DNA of 39,221 nt, taken from NCBI GenBank assembly GCA_025350905.1, contig JANXWY010000369.1:1-39221 (forward strand). Direction: 5' to 3'. Below are positions 27,646-37,505 of this stretch, in pieces; within the stretch, counting starts at the first letter, position 1; every line of letters begins with the position of its first letter. Both the position numbers and the translations under genes were made by a program. The DNA is from Verrucomicrobiota bacterium. Its GTDB lineage: Bacteria; Verrucomicrobiota; Verrucomicrobiia; Limisphaerales; JADLHS01. Below the pieces are notes generated by a model. The model was not told the origin of the DNA. It did no database searches and saw only the letters and a list, made by a program, of their open reading frames with translations.

Positions 27646-27770
27646 GGGGCGGAGTCTAAAGTCTCGCGCCGAAAGTCCAAAGGCCAAAACCATCGCCCTT
27701 CACGATTCCAAGGGAAGGCGGGGCCAACTGAACAGATGACAAATGCGGCGAAACCATCTACTCTCCGGAC

Positions 27771-28733
27771 ATGAGCACGACCACGCAACTGGACCAACTC
27801 AAGCAGATCACGACCGTGGTCGCCGACACCGGCGATTTTGCCACGCTGAAGCAGTATGCGCCGCAAGACGCCACCACCAATCCTTCGCTCATTCTCAAAG
27901 CCGCGCAGATGCCGGAATACCAGTGGCTCGTGGACAAGGCCATCGCCGACGGACGCACCGCCGGCGCCACCGGCCAGACATTATTGGGCCGGGTGCTCGA
28001 TGACTTGCTGATCTTGTTCGGCGTGGAGATTTTGAAAATCGTGCCGGGCCGCGTCTCCACCGAAACGGATGCGAATCTTTCCTTTGACGCGGAGGCCCTG
28101 GTGAAGAAGGGCCGGCACTTCATAGCGCTCTACCAAAAGCAAGGCATCGGGCGGGAACGCATCCTCATCAAGATCGCCAGCACGTGGGAAGGGATTCGCG
28201 CCTGTGAAATTCTTCAACGCGAAGGCATCAACTGCAATCTGACCCTCCTCTTCTCGCTGACTCAGGCCGTCGCGTGCGCCGAAGCCAAGGCGAAGCTCAT
28301 CTCGCCATTTGTGGGCCGCATCCTCGACTGGTACAAGAAATCCACCGGCAAGGATTATGCCCCCGCCGAAGATCCCGGGGTGGTGTCGGTGAAAGAGATT
28401 TACTCCTACTACAAGACGTTCGGCCACGCGACCGAAGTCATGGGCGCGAGCTTCCGCAACGTGGGCGAAATCCAGGAACTCGCTGGTTGCGATTTACTGA
28501 CCATCAGTCCGCCGTTGCTCGGAGAATTAAAGAACAGCACCGCGACCTTGGAACGCAAACTAAGTCCCGCCCTGGCCAAGGAAAGCCGGATCGAGAAGCT
28601 CGTGCTAGACGAAAAAAAATTCCGTTGGCTGATGAACGAAAATTCCATGGCCACGGAGAAAACCGCCGAAGGCATCCGCCAATTCAATGCCGATGCGTTG
28701 AAGCTGGAAAAGTTCGTCGCCGCGAAACTTTAG
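27771..28733 (+). CDS. tal: Transaldolase
   Basis: Transaldolase moves a three-carbon unit between sedoheptulose 7-phosphate and glyceraldehyde 3-phosphate in the pentose phosphate pathway. The 320-residue length and sequence agree with the TalB subgroup (E. coli TalB has 317). The Schiff-base lysine is Lys134 in [42 protein letters not shown] and MGASFRN motifs are present. No Shine-Dalgarno is visible before the ATG. The stop lies only 10 bases from the end of the convergent hydrolase gene. Confidence 0.97.
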   Translation: MSTTTQLDQLKQITTVVADTGDFATLKQYAPQDATTNPSLILKAAQMPEYQWLVDKAIADGRTAGATGQTLLGRVLDDLLILFGVEILKIVPGRVSTETDANLSFDAEALVKKGRHFIALYQKQGIGRERILIKIASTWEGIRACEILQREGINCNLTLLFSLTQAVACAEAKAKLISPFVGRILDWYKKSTGKDYAPAEDPGVVSVKEIYSYYKTFGHATEVMGASFRNVGEIQELAGCDLLTISPPLLGELKNSTATLERKLSPALAKESRIEKLVLDEKKFRWLMNENSMATEKTAEGIRQFNADALKLEKFVAAKL

Positions 28734-28743
28734 GCGCGGACCA

Positions 28744-29580
28744 TCAGTTGCCGCCCCTCGCGCGCTCGCCTCGTTCGACCCAGAACGACCGGACGTCCCG
28801 CCACCATTCCGGGGCTTGCTCGGTCACCTCGTTGTGACCCGCATCCGGCACGACCTGCAATGTCTTCGGCCCAAGGTACGAATCGTAAAGCCGCCGTCCG
28901 AAGCGGGGCGCAATTATTTCATCCCGTTCCGCGAGGACTATTTTCAGCGGGCCTCGATAGTCCGCCAGCCAGGCCGCCGGCTGGAAACGATCCCAGAGAA
29001 TCCACCGGGCCGGAAGTAATGGCATCTGACTTTGCGCCACCGAGCCGAGGTCATCGTACGGAGTAAACATCAAGAGGCCGGCGATTCGCTTCGGATGGAT
29101 TTTGGCGAGATGAGCCACCACGCCCGCCCCAATGGATTCACTCACGAGATAAACCGGCAAATTGGTTGGCAAGGTACCGAAAGCTTCTTCGGCGGCGGCC
29201 AGAAAGCTCTCCATGTTTGGGTCGCCCGTTCGCGCTCCGTAACCAGGATACTCCAGGACATACACGTCCAAACCCCCAGCTGCGTGAATCGGTTTAGCAA
29301 TATAACCGCGGTCAAGCGCGTAGCCCGCGTTGCCATGTACCAGCAGCACCCGCCCAATCGGCGAATCCTGGGCGGGAATCTGCCATCCGATGGTTTGTCC
29401 CACCATCGCTTTCCATGGCTCAAAGCCCCCGGCCTTGGCGGTTTCGTCCGCCTGGGCCGGAGTCAGCTTGGTTGGAAAATACAGCAACCGCCGCTGAAAC
29501 AAAGCCGCCAGCAGCACGATCCCGAAGTAAGTCACGGGCAGGATAAAAAGCATTCGCTGCATTGATCGCTGTTTGGACAC
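28744..29580 (-). CDS. Membrane-anchored alpha/beta hydrolase
   Basis: This 278-residue serine hydrolase has an N-terminal transmembrane anchor (about 10-28) and then an alpha/beta hydrolase fold. The oxyanion motif is LLVHGNAG (about 79-86). The nucleophile elbow is SESIG, with Ser149 as nucleophile and Ser147 where most members have Gly. Asp220 (ERDEIIAP) and His249 (DAGHNEV) complete the triad. It belongs to the group related to Bem46/ABHD13-like hydrolases of unknown substrate. Met7 could also be the start. It is divergent from the methyltransferase gene upstream (209 bases between). Confidence 0.87.
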   Translation of the reverse strand: MSKQRSMQRMLFILPVTYFGIVLLAALFQRRLLYFPTKLTPAQADETAKAGGFEPWKAMVGQTIGWQIPAQDSPIGRVLLVHGNAGYALDRGYIAKPIHAAGGLDVYVLEYPGYGARTGDPNMESFLAAAEEAFGTLPTNLPVYLVSESIGAGVVAHLAKIHPKRIAGLLMFTPYDDLGSVAQSQMPLLPARWILWDRFQPAAWLADYRGPLKIVLAERDEIIAPRFGRRLYDSYLGPKTLQVVPDAGHNEVTEQAPEWWRDVRSFWVERGERARGGN

Positions 29581-29789
29581 TGGTTTCGACCGAGGTGTTG
29601 GATAACCCGTGAACTAATCTGTTCCCACCACGCGTCCTGGGCCCCGTGGGATTGCGGGCTAACTTGCCCAATCGTTGACGGACTGACAAGCGCGCGAAAC
29701 GCGAAATTCCATTTTAATCCGTCCTCGACCGAATCAATTTGAACAGAATGATTCTCGCGTTGTGTCCGGGAAGTGCTTAAAATCAGCCA

Positions 29790-30530
29790 GTGAAGATAAG
29801 TGACCATCTTGAAGCTTCGGGCAACTGGGTTTTCCGGTGGCGCAGCTATCTGCCGCTGTTGCTGATCGGGCTGTCGCTTGCTTCCTTGCGGGAAGCCAAA
29901 TATCCACGCGACCACAGTGTTGCGGAATTGATGTGGAAGAGCCTTGCGGTCGGAGTCGGTTTTCTTGGCGTAGGCATTCGCGCCTTTGCCGTCGGCTGCG
30001 CGGCCCCACGCACCTCGGGCCGAAACACCCGGGAGCAAGTTGCGGACACATTGAACACTTCCGGCCTGTATTCAATTGTTCGCCACCCACTCTACCTCGG
30101 CAATACGCTCATGTGGTTAAGCGTCGCGCTGTTCGCGGAAGCGTGGGCCTTGGCGATCATTATTCTGCTGGTCAGCGCACTTTATCATGAGCGCATTATT
30201 TTTGCGGAAGAAGCTTTTTTGGAACGCAAGTTTGGCGACAGCTTTCGCGACTGGGCCGCGCGCACGCCGGCGGTCTGGCCTAAATTTTCGGCCTGGCAAT
30301 CACCCAACCTGCGCTTCGAATGGCGGCACGCCTTGCAACGAGAATACTTGGGGTTGTTCGGCTTGATTACGACTTTCTGTGTTGTGGATGTGGTCGCGCA
30401 CTGGTTTTGTTTTCGCAAACTCGACCTCGACCCGCCGTGGCTGGGCATGTGGCTGATTGGTCTCGGAATGTTTGCCGTCGTGCGGTTCCTGCGGAAACGA
30501 ACTCGCTTGCTTTATGTCACCGGGCGATAA
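29790..30530 (+). CDS. Membrane methyltransferase of the ICMT/PEMT type
   Basis: This 246-residue membrane protein carries the isoprenylcysteine carboxyl methyltransferase / phospholipid methyltransferase signature: SGLYSIVRHPLYLGN (RHPLYLGN at 98-105) and later the acidic HERIIFAEEAFLERKFG and YxxW-like WAARTPAVWP segment. These motifs bind S-adenosylmethionine at the membrane face. Four to five transmembrane helices are likely, and a C-terminal extension (about 180-246) adds two more than in the minimal family. The start is a GTG. The substrate is unknown; phospholipids, isoprenoid cysteines or other membrane amphiphiles are all possible for the family. Confidence 0.82.
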   Translation: MKISDHLEASGNWVFRWRSYLPLLLIGLSLASLREAKYPRDHSVAELMWKSLAVGVGFLGVGIRAFAVGCAAPRTSGRNTREQVADTLNTSGLYSIVRHPLYLGNTLMWLSVALFAEAWALAIIILLVSALYHERIIFAEEAFLERKFGDSFRDWAARTPAVWPKFSAWQSPNLRFEWRHALQREYLGLFGLITTFCVVDVVAHWFCFRKLDLDPPWLGMWLIGLGMFAVVRFLRKRTRLLYVTGR

Positions 30531-30717
30531 CCTCTTCAACCGCTCCAAGCCGGATTTGACCGGCGCTCGTCCAACGGCGAGGCCGCGTGGCGCCGCCAAG
30601 CGGCAGCCGGACCAGAATTGCGAATGAGCGCTCAACCGGGCAGGATCACAAACCTAGTCAGCCGACAACAAGTGGCAAACACATGTTCAAACCATTTACG
30701 GTGCGCATTTCTCCATT

Positions 30718-32241
30718 GTGGCTGAGCCCATTTCATCGCCGGCCCGCTGGTTTTTGAGTCGCCGTGAATCGGCGACCTTCTCGACCGTTTTTCTGATTCT
30801 CCTGGCGTTCGGTTTTAATTTGGAACTGCGCACGGCGTTGCGCCGGGTACCCATGACGGATTTAGGCGTTTACGTCTGCGGGGCCGGGGCAGTTCGCGAC
30901 GGGCAGGATCTTTATCGGATCGTAGATTGGCGCGACTGGCATTACAACTACCCGCCCGCCATGGCCATCTTGATGCGGCCGCTCGCCCATCCGGTACCCG
31001 TGCCGCCGCCCGTCCTGCCCGCAGGCATCGCGCGTACGGCGAAAAATACTCCCTGGGGATATTTGATTGATGCCCCCGGAAATTATTACGGGTTGAAGCC
31101 AGACAATCTGCGTTTCTTCCTGATCGTGGCGGCGTGGTACGTTATCAGCGTGGGCCTCACCTTCCTCTCCGCGCACACCCTCGCGTGTGCGGTGGAGCGT
31201 CGCCGCTGGCAGGAGCCGCCGCCGTCGGAAATCAAACCACGACAGCGTTGGTGGGCGTTGCGCGTAATTCCCATTTTGATTTGCATCACCTCGATTGGCA
31301 CGGACTTTTCGCGCGGCCAGGTTGATCTGGTGATGCTCGCCGCCATTTCGCTGGCCATCTACTTTGCCTCCCGGAAAAGCGGTTTGCTGGCAGGCATTTT
31401 TCTCTCCGTGCCGGCTTGTATCAAAGTGTTTCCGGCACTCATCCTGTGGTATCCCGTATGGCGGCGGCACTTGCGCATGATCTTCGGGATGGGGGTCGGA
31501 CTGACGTTGCTGCTGGCGGTGCTGCCCGTGGTAGTCCTCGGACCCAAGCGCACCGTGGAATACTATCAAACGTTTATCACGGTACTTGTAAAACCCGGCC
31601 TCGGCGCCGGCGCGGATGCCTCGCGCGCGCAGGAATTGACCAACATGGGCGCCACGGACAATCAATCCCTGCTCGCTACGATTCATCGCTGGAGTTATCC
31701 GCCTGACCAGCGCCCGCTGAACGCCACGCCCGCCGAACGTCTCTCCAGTCAAGTCGTCGGTGGCTTGCTGTTGCTCGGGTGGAGTTTTATTGCCGGCTGG
31801 CGGCGCACGGATTCACCACGTCAACTCGCCCTCCTGCTCGGGACGCTCATGGGAATAACCCTCGTGCTCAGCCCGGTCGCGCACAATTATTACTTCCTCC
31901 TCCTGATGCCGCTAATTACGGGCTTGGTCGATGAAGCGCTGGCGCTTCGCGGGCACGGGGCGCGCGATTGGACGATCATCACCAGCCTGAGTGCCTTCAT
32001 GGTGATCGACATACTCGCGCGGCTACCGGGCATTGGACGTTGGCTGCGCGAACTGGGTCTGCCGTTGCTGACCATGGTGGGATTGATCTGCCTCGGAGGG
32101 CTCATCATTTATCGGAGCCATCGCACCCGTGACGACGGCGACCAAAGCCCCTTGGACGTAGCCCATGCAATCCCGATCATCCTCCCCGCCGCAATCCTTA
32201 GCCCCACCCCCTCGCGCATAAACCCGCTCTCGTCCCTTTGA
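30718..32241 (+). CDS. GT87-family (DUF2029) membrane glycosyltransferase
   Basis: This 507-residue polytopic protein has the GT-C fold pattern of family GT87: an early loop with TDLGVYVCGAGAVRDGQDLY (Asp48 is the likely catalytic base), the following YNYPPAMAIL segment, and SRGQVDLVMLA with a later KVFPALILWYPVWRR. About ten transmembrane helices are expected. Known members are polyprenyl-phosphate-sugar-dependent mannosyl- or arabinosyltransferases. The start is a GTG at 30718 with no obvious Shine-Dalgarno. It converges with the GT2 gene; the 259 bases between them hold no recognised feature. Confidence 0.85.
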   Translation: MAEPISSPARWFLSRRESATFSTVFLILLAFGFNLELRTALRRVPMTDLGVYVCGAGAVRDGQDLYRIVDWRDWHYNYPPAMAILMRPLAHPVPVPPPVLPAGIARTAKNTPWGYLIDAPGNYYGLKPDNLRFFLIVAAWYVISVGLTFLSAHTLACAVERRRWQEPPPSEIKPRQRWWALRVIPILICITSIGTDFSRGQVDLVMLAAISLAIYFASRKSGLLAGIFLSVPACIKVFPALILWYPVWRRHLRMIFGMGVGLTLLLAVLPVVVLGPKRTVEYYQTFITVLVKPGLGAGADASRAQELTNMGATDNQSLLATIHRWSYPPDQRPLNATPAERLSSQVVGGLLLLGWSFIAGWRRTDSPRQLALLLGTLMGITLVLSPVAHNYYFLLLMPLITGLVDEALALRGHGARDWTIITSLSAFMVIDILARLPGIGRWLRELGLPLLTMVGLICLGGLIIYRSHRTRDDGDQSPLDVAHAIPIILPAAILSPTPSRINPLSSL

Positions 32242-32500
32242 GACCCGGTCTGCTTCGAAGCGGATTTAGAAACCTATCCGGCGATTGTTGCAGCGGGACC
32301 GACTCGCAACTTTCGACTGCTTAGGTTCGCGGGACTCGGTCACCCAGGGTGAATCGGTTGCGTCGGATACGGCACGCCATTCTCTTGGCGCCAACACCTC
32401 CGACGACGCTGCATCTCTCACCTTGAGTTAATCTGCATTCTTCCCGACTCGCCGGTCAGCTGATAATACATTTTTGCTGCCCGGCCGCACTCGATCATCA

Positions 32501-33520
32501 TCACGAAAGGCCAGGTTTTTCCGCGGCTGGCGGCGGGATTTCATCCGTGGTACGCAGCACAGAATCCACGAGGAAAATTGGCCGAGCGCGGGTCTGTTCG
32601 TAAATCCGTCCCAAATATTCGCCCAAGATACCGAGCACCACCAATTGCGCCCCGCCGAAGAAGGCGACCGCACAGAGCAGACTCGCCCAACCTTGCGGCG
32701 TGCGGTGGACGAAAAACCTGGAGGCCAAGGCATAGATTCCAAAAACCAGACTCATGGTAATCGCCATGAGACCCACCGGGAGGGCAATTCGCAGCGGCTT
32801 GCCACTGGAAGATAGAATGCCCTCAACGGCCAGCGCGGCCAGTTTGCTGAACGGGTACTTGGTCTCCCCGGCAAACCGCGCTTCGCGATCATAGAGAATG
32901 GGCTCCTGCCGGAATCCCACCCAACTCACCATGCCGCGAATGAATCGCTGGCGTTCGGGCATGGCCACGATCAAATCTCGCACGCGCCGGCTGATCAGGC
33001 GAAAATCGCCCGTATCCAGGGGAATGTGGTTGTCGGCCAGCCGTTGAAGCAGCCGGTAGTAAATGGCGCAGAAAATCCGCTTCAGGACGGCATCCCCACG
33101 ACGACTCCGCCGCTGCGCATAAACCACATCCACGCCGCCATCCATTTGCCGGAGCATCTCGGGCAGTAACTCGGGGGGGTCCTGCAAATCTGCGTCCATG
33201 ATCAGGATTCGTTCTCCGCGGGTGAAGTGCAAGCCAGCGGACAGGGCCGCTTGGTGTCCATGATTGCGCGAGAGATTGACCGCCACGAGCTGTGGGTCCT
33301 GTGTCGTCAGCTGGCGTAATTTGGACCACGTGTCGTCCCGTGAACCATCATTCACGATGATGATTTCGTACGGCCGGCCGACGGACTGGCAGACGGCGAC
33401 CACTCGGCGATGGGTTTCGTTGATCACCTCACTTTCGTTGAAGCAAGGAAGCACCACCGACAGCCACGGCGACGGCACCGGACGGGAACTAGGGTGGAGG
33501 GCACTGGTTTCAGGGTTCAT
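32501..33520 (-). CDS. Polyprenyl-phosphate sugar synthase-like GT2 glycosyltransferase (GtrB/DPM type)
   Basis: This 339-residue GT2 enzyme should transfer a sugar from a nucleotide donor to polyprenyl phosphate at the inner membrane face. The GT-A domain shows SVVLPCFNES, IIIVNDGS and MDADLQDPPE, with the metal motif Asp109-Ala110-Asp111. Two C-terminal transmembrane helices lie around residues 234-260 and 270-295, followed by GEYLGRIYEQTR, typical of the GtrB/DPM1/ArnC-like group. The ATG at 33520 is chosen over 33553. It lies 159 bases after the GT39 gene on the same strand, and could supply that enzyme with its lipid-linked sugar. Confidence 0.93.
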   Translation of the reverse strand: MNPETSALHPSSRPVPSPWLSVVLPCFNESEVINETHRRVVAVCQSVGRPYEIIIVNDGSRDDTWSKLRQLTTQDPQLVAVNLSRNHGHQAALSAGLHFTRGERILIMDADLQDPPELLPEMLRQMDGGVDVVYAQRRSRRGDAVLKRIFCAIYYRLLQRLADNHIPLDTGDFRLISRRVRDLIVAMPERQRFIRGMVSWVGFRQEPILYDREARFAGETKYPFSKLAALAVEGILSSSGKPLRIALPVGLMAITMSLVFGIYALASRFFVHRTPQGWASLLCAVAFFGGAQLVVLGILGEYLGRIYEQTRARPIFLVDSVLRTTDEIPPPAAEKPGLS

Positions 33521-33679
33521 AATGATTTTGACCACAAGTCCGGGTTGTTGCAATTCATTGACGCGGCAGGGGCGCGCCGGAGCCCGTGGCAGTCTCCTGA
33601 AGGTGGCGCTCGGCAGGCGATGCCAAGCCGCGCCGCCATCGGTCAGCCGCAGGTGCTTGCGCTTGGCGGAGGGGTGTCT

Positions 33680-35356
33680 TCACGGTTGACTTGGTGCCGC
33701 TCCCGCGCTTCGGAGGTTGCGACGGTAAAGTCGAAAAAGTTCCTTACGGCTATGGACGCTTTCCCAGATTGGAATCCACGGCGGTCCAATTAGTTCACGT
33801 CCCTCCGGGGCTAGCACGTCGGTCTGCGTCACCAACCAATCGCATTTGGCATCCGGTTGCACTTCAAGCCGCGTGGTCCTCAGGCCGCCATAATATTCGA
33901 ACATCCCGCGCTGCGGTTCCCCGACCCCGCGGCTCATCACGCAACCACGAATCCCCTCGGTCTGGCGCCGCACGGTGGCGAGATGTTGATAGGACATGTC
34001 GGATTCGGCAAGCGGCAGCAACAACGTCATGCACAACAAATAGCCGAGGGTAGTGCCGGCGCACCAGTTTAGCGGTACCGTTCGGTTGTCTTCCCGCGGC
34101 TGACGCCACATCCACCACACCCACCCCGCGGTGGCCGCGAAGGCAACGAGAAACGGACCGAGCTGAAACACGGGCTGGAACTCTGGTACTAGTTTGTGAA
34201 AGCGGACCCACGCTCCTGCATTCGCGCCGACGAACGGGAAGAACCAGGCAGTCCATAACGCAATCACCATCAACCCGAACCCCACGGCACTGCCGGCGTA
34301 CCACTTGGCAGTCCACTGCGGCGTTACCCGCAATACGCCAGCGGCACCCAGCAGGCAGGCGGGTACGAGCATCGGCAAGGCGTAGAGCGGTCGGCTGTTC
34401 CGCGAAACGCTTAACACCGCCAGCATGACAGCCATGGAAAGCAGTCCGAGTTGCGCGCCGGGTTGCCGCCCGACCTCGCGGCGATCTTTCCATAATGCCA
34501 GGCAAGCAAAGGGAAAGGCCGGCCAGGTGAATCCGGGCAGAGCGAGAAGGAAATTGTAGCGAGCGTTGTTCATGCCGATTTGATTTGGCCGACCGACCCG
34601 CTCCGCGCCCAGAAATCGTCCCAGGTTGTTATCCAGAAACCACTGATTGAACAATTCCGGCGATCGCTGATACAACGCGAGCGGCCAGATCAGGGCCCAT
34701 GGCAACAGCGCCAGCCCGGCGACTCCCAAGCTCAAGCAATAGGGCCGGGTCCGCCAGTTAGCAAAACACACCGGAAGTAATAATACCGTCAATCCGATAA
34801 AGCCCGGCCCAATCAACCCCTTGGACAAAAAAGCAATGCCCATTCCGGTGCCGAGTAGCATCCCGCCAACGATCGCGCGCCGAAGGCTCAGGGCAATGCC
34901 AGCGAATGCCACGGCGAAACCCGAAACCAGTGAAACGTCGGGAATCAACATGTGCGACAAATGCATGAAGCCCATGCAGCCCATGAACAATACCGGTGCG
35001 AACCAACCGCGGCCAGGGCCAAGGAGCTCGCGGGCGCCAATGCCAAGCGAAATCAGCGAGATAATTTGGAACAGAACAACGGCCAGGCGGTAAGCCGTCT
35101 CCTTTCCCAGCAGTCCCCCGAGCAGCTTCCCGCCCATCGCGGCCGTGATGTACATCACCGGCGGTTTCTGCATGAATGGCTCCCCTCCCAAATGTGGCAC
35201 CACCCAATCGCCCGTCTCCGCCATGTATTGCACCACCCCAAAAGTGTACGCTTCATCCGCTTTCCACGGAGTGCGAGTCACCGTCCCGGGCAGCAACCAC
35301 GCCGCCACCAGCAGGGAAAAAAGAATGCGATTCGTTGCGGCGGAAAAGGAACCCAT
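33680..35356 (-). CDS. ArnT-like GT39 membrane glycosyltransferase
   Basis: This 558-residue polytopic protein has the GT39/PMT family hallmarks: the first periplasmic loop with KADEAY (Asp34-Glu35 as catalytic acidic pair) and GGEPFMQKPPVMYIT, which matches the NGxxYFxKPPLLYW pattern of ArnT-like enzymes. Around ten to twelve transmembrane helices follow, then a soluble C-terminal part. It should use a polyprenyl-phosphate sugar to glycosylate a lipid or protein on the outer face of the inner membrane. It is followed on the same strand by a GT2 of the kind that makes such donors. The acceptor is unknown. Confidence 0.9.
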   Translation of the reverse strand: MGSFSAATNRILFSLLVAAWLLPGTVTRTPWKADEAYTFGVVQYMAETGDWVVPHLGGEPFMQKPPVMYITAAMGGKLLGGLLGKETAYRLAVVLFQIISLISLGIGARELLGPGRGWFAPVLFMGCMGFMHLSHMLIPDVSLVSGFAVAFAGIALSLRRAIVGGMLLGTGMGIAFLSKGLIGPGFIGLTVLLLPVCFANWRTRPYCLSLGVAGLALLPWALIWPLALYQRSPELFNQWFLDNNLGRFLGAERVGRPNQIGMNNARYNFLLALPGFTWPAFPFACLALWKDRREVGRQPGAQLGLLSMAVMLAVLSVSRNSRPLYALPMLVPACLLGAAGVLRVTPQWTAKWYAGSAVGFGLMVIALWTAWFFPFVGANAGAWVRFHKLVPEFQPVFQLGPFLVAFAATAGWVWWMWRQPREDNRTVPLNWCAGTTLGYLLCMTLLLPLAESDMSYQHLATVRRQTEGIRGCVMSRGVGEPQRGMFEYYGGLRTTRLEVQPDAKCDWLVTQTDVLAPEGRELIGPPWIPIWESVHSRKELFRLYRRNLRSAGAAPSQP

Positions 35357-35521
35357 GTCCGCCTAGAATATCCGCGCCTTCCAGAGGGTGCCGAGGCCAA
35401 AACGCAAATTGCCGACATCAAAACCGGGTAGCCCTTGCCGGGATTGCTCAGACCAGAATCTCAACCTGGAAAGCGAGGGTCGCGTTGTTGCTCGTCCTGA
35501 CCGGGACAATCGGAAATTAGT

Positions 35522-35680
35522 CAGCCCCAAGGTGGCTGGTTGATCATCCGAATGGAAAACCCGTCCTGAAGGGACGGCGGAAGCTCGCCATGCGTTCCAT
35601 CGTCGCTCCGCGACGTAAATTCTACTACGACCTAAACCAGACACTTCGTGTCTGGCTAATTTCCGTCGCCGCTTCGCGGC
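35522..35680. repeat. Multi-hairpin intergenic repeat between aspS and GT39
   Basis: At least four short perfect hairpins follow each other: CCGTCC/GGACGG at 35561-35577, CGTCGC/GCGACG at 35601-35615, CCAGACAC/GTGTCTGG at 35637-35655 and GCCGC/GCGGC at 35668-35680. The last three have three-base loops. A fifth weak one, CAGCC/GGCTG, lies at 35522-35538. The rightmost hairpin sits five bases after the aspS stop in its reading direction. No U-tract follows, so these are not standard terminators. The arrangement resembles REP/MITE-type intergenic repeats of Verrucomicrobia; a genome copy count would confirm. The whole 35357-35684 interval has no other gene. Confidence 0.6.
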
Positions 35681-35684
35681 ATGG

Positions 35685-37505
35685 TCACGCCTCCGGCGCG
35701 GACGCGGGCGGCGGTTGCTTCACCTTTAACTCGAGGTGCAGGTCGCGGAGCTGCTTTGGCTCAATGGCGCTGGGTGAATCGGTCATCAGGCACGTGCCTT
35801 TCGCGGTCTTGGGGAAAGCGATCACATCACGGATGCTCGGGGTGCCACAGAGAATGGCCATCATCCGGTCAAACCCCAGCGCGATGCCGCCGTGCGGCGG
35901 GGCCCCATAGCGAAAGGCTTCGAGCATGTAGCCGAACCGGGCTTGCACCACGTCCGGGGGCAAAGCGAGCAACTCCTCAAAAATGGTTTTCTGCACGGCC
36001 GGTTGATGAATCCGAATCGAGCCGCCGCCGAGCTCCACGCCGTTGACCACGATGTCATAATGCTGGCCGCGAACTTTCTTCGGATCGGTCTTGAGCAGCG
36101 GGATATCCTCGGTGACCGGCGCCGTGAAGGGGTGATGACTCGAATACCAGCGATTCTGTTCGCGGTCGAAGCCGAGCAAAGGAAACTCAATCACCCAAAG
36201 AAAATTGAATTGGTCGCCGGGCAAGGTCAGCTTCCCCTGCCCTTTCAGCACGTCCGCGCAATAGAGACGGATCTTCCCCAGGATTTCGCATGCGGTCAGC
36301 CATTGATCGGCGGCGAACAGAATCAAATCGCCCTCTTCGATCTTGAGCTTGGCGATGAGCGCCTGCTTTTCGGTGGCGTTGAAAAACTTCACGATCGGCG
36401 ATTTCCATTCGCCGTTTTCGACTTTGATGTACGCCAGTCCTTTCGCGCCGAAGCTCTTGGCGTATTCGGTCATCGTCTCCAGCTGGCCCTGCGTTGCGCC
36501 AGCCAGGCCTTTGGCGTTGAGCGCCTTCACCACGCCCCCGTTGGCAATCGCGCCGCTGAATACTTTGAAGGTGCTGGCCCGGAAGTCATCGGTGAAGTCC
36601 ACCAACTCCATGGCAAAGCGCGTGTCCGGCTTGTCAATGCCGTAGCGGTTCAACGCTTCCTCAAAGCTGATGCGTTTGAAAGGTGTGGGCACTTCCAGGT
36701 TGAGGGCAATTTTCCAGACGCGTTGCAGCAAGCCCTCGATGAGGGCGTAGATGTCTTCGCGATCAATGAAGCTCATCTCCAAGTCGAGCTGGGTGAATTC
36801 CAATTGGCGGTCGGCGCGTTGATCTTCATCCCGGAAGCAGCGAGCGAGCTGATAATAGCGTTCAACGCCGGCCACCATCAGCATCTGCTTGAATTGCTGC
36901 GGCGACTGGGGCAGTGCGTACACCGTCCCGGGTTCGCGGCGGTTCGGCACGAGGAACTCGCGCGCGCCTTCCGGAGTGGACTTGAACAGGATGGGCGTTT
37001 CGACCTCAAGGAAACCTTGCTCCTCCATGTAACTGCGCGTCGTGTTGGCGACTTTGGAACGCAGGCGAAGGTTGCGGGCCATCTCCGGCCGGCGCAAATC
37101 GAGGTAGCGATACTTCAGCCGCAACTCCTCATTCACCTTGCTCGCAACTTCCGGATCGTCCACGGGAAACGGCAGCACCTCGGCCAGGTTCAAGACCTCA
37201 AACGACTGTGCCATCACCTCGACTTCGCCGGTGGGAATCTTGACGTTGTTCGTGCCTTCAGGACGTTGGCGGACTTTGCCCGTGATGCTGACGACACATT
37301 CACTGCGCAGGGTCGCCGCCTGCTCGAACCGTTCCTTCGCCCAATCCGACGGATCGAATACGGTCTGGGTTCTGCCTTCACGGTCGCGGATATCGATGAA
37401 GATGAGGCCGCCAAGGTCGCGCCGGGAATGGACCCAGCCGGACAAGGTGACGATTTGGTTGACATGCGCCCGGCGCAGTTCGTTGCAATGATGTGTGCGT
37501 TTCAT
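35685..37505 (-). CDS. aspS: Aspartyl-tRNA synthetase, bacterial type
   Basis: AspRS attaches aspartate to its tRNA, and possibly also to tRNA-Asn in organisms that use the indirect route. The 606-residue length fits the bacterial type with the inserted GAD domain. The N-terminal anticodon-binding OB fold (VTLSGWVHSRRDLGGLIFIDIRDREG) is clear, as are class II motif 2 (RCFRDEDQRADRQLEFTQLD) and motif 3 (GIALGFDRMMAIL, then SIRDVIAFPKT). The ATG at 37505 gives the standard start. It is divergent from the PEP-CTERM gene. Discriminating or non-discriminating behaviour cannot be told by eye. Confidence 0.97.
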   Translation of the reverse strand: MKRTHHCNELRRAHVNQIVTLSGWVHSRRDLGGLIFIDIRDREGRTQTVFDPSDWAKERFEQAATLRSECVVSITGKVRQRPEGTNNVKIPTGEVEVMAQSFEVLNLAEVLPFPVDDPEVASKVNEELRLKYRYLDLRRPEMARNLRLRSKVANTTRSYMEEQGFLEVETPILFKSTPEGAREFLVPNRREPGTVYALPQSPQQFKQMLMVAGVERYYQLARCFRDEDQRADRQLEFTQLDLEMSFIDREDIYALIEGLLQRVWKIALNLEVPTPFKRISFEEALNRYGIDKPDTRFAMELVDFTDDFRASTFKVFSGAIANGGVVKALNAKGLAGATQGQLETMTEYAKSFGAKGLAYIKVENGEWKSPIVKFFNATEKQALIAKLKIEEGDLILFAADQWLTACEILGKIRLYCADVLKGQGKLTLPGDQFNFLWVIEFPLLGFDREQNRWYSSHHPFTAPVTEDIPLLKTDPKKVRGQHYDIVVNGVELGGGSIRIHQPAVQKTIFEELLALPPDVVQARFGYMLEAFRYGAPPHGGIALGFDRMMAILCGTPSIRDVIAFPKTAKGTCLMTDSPSAIEPKQLRDLHLELKVKQPPPASAPEA

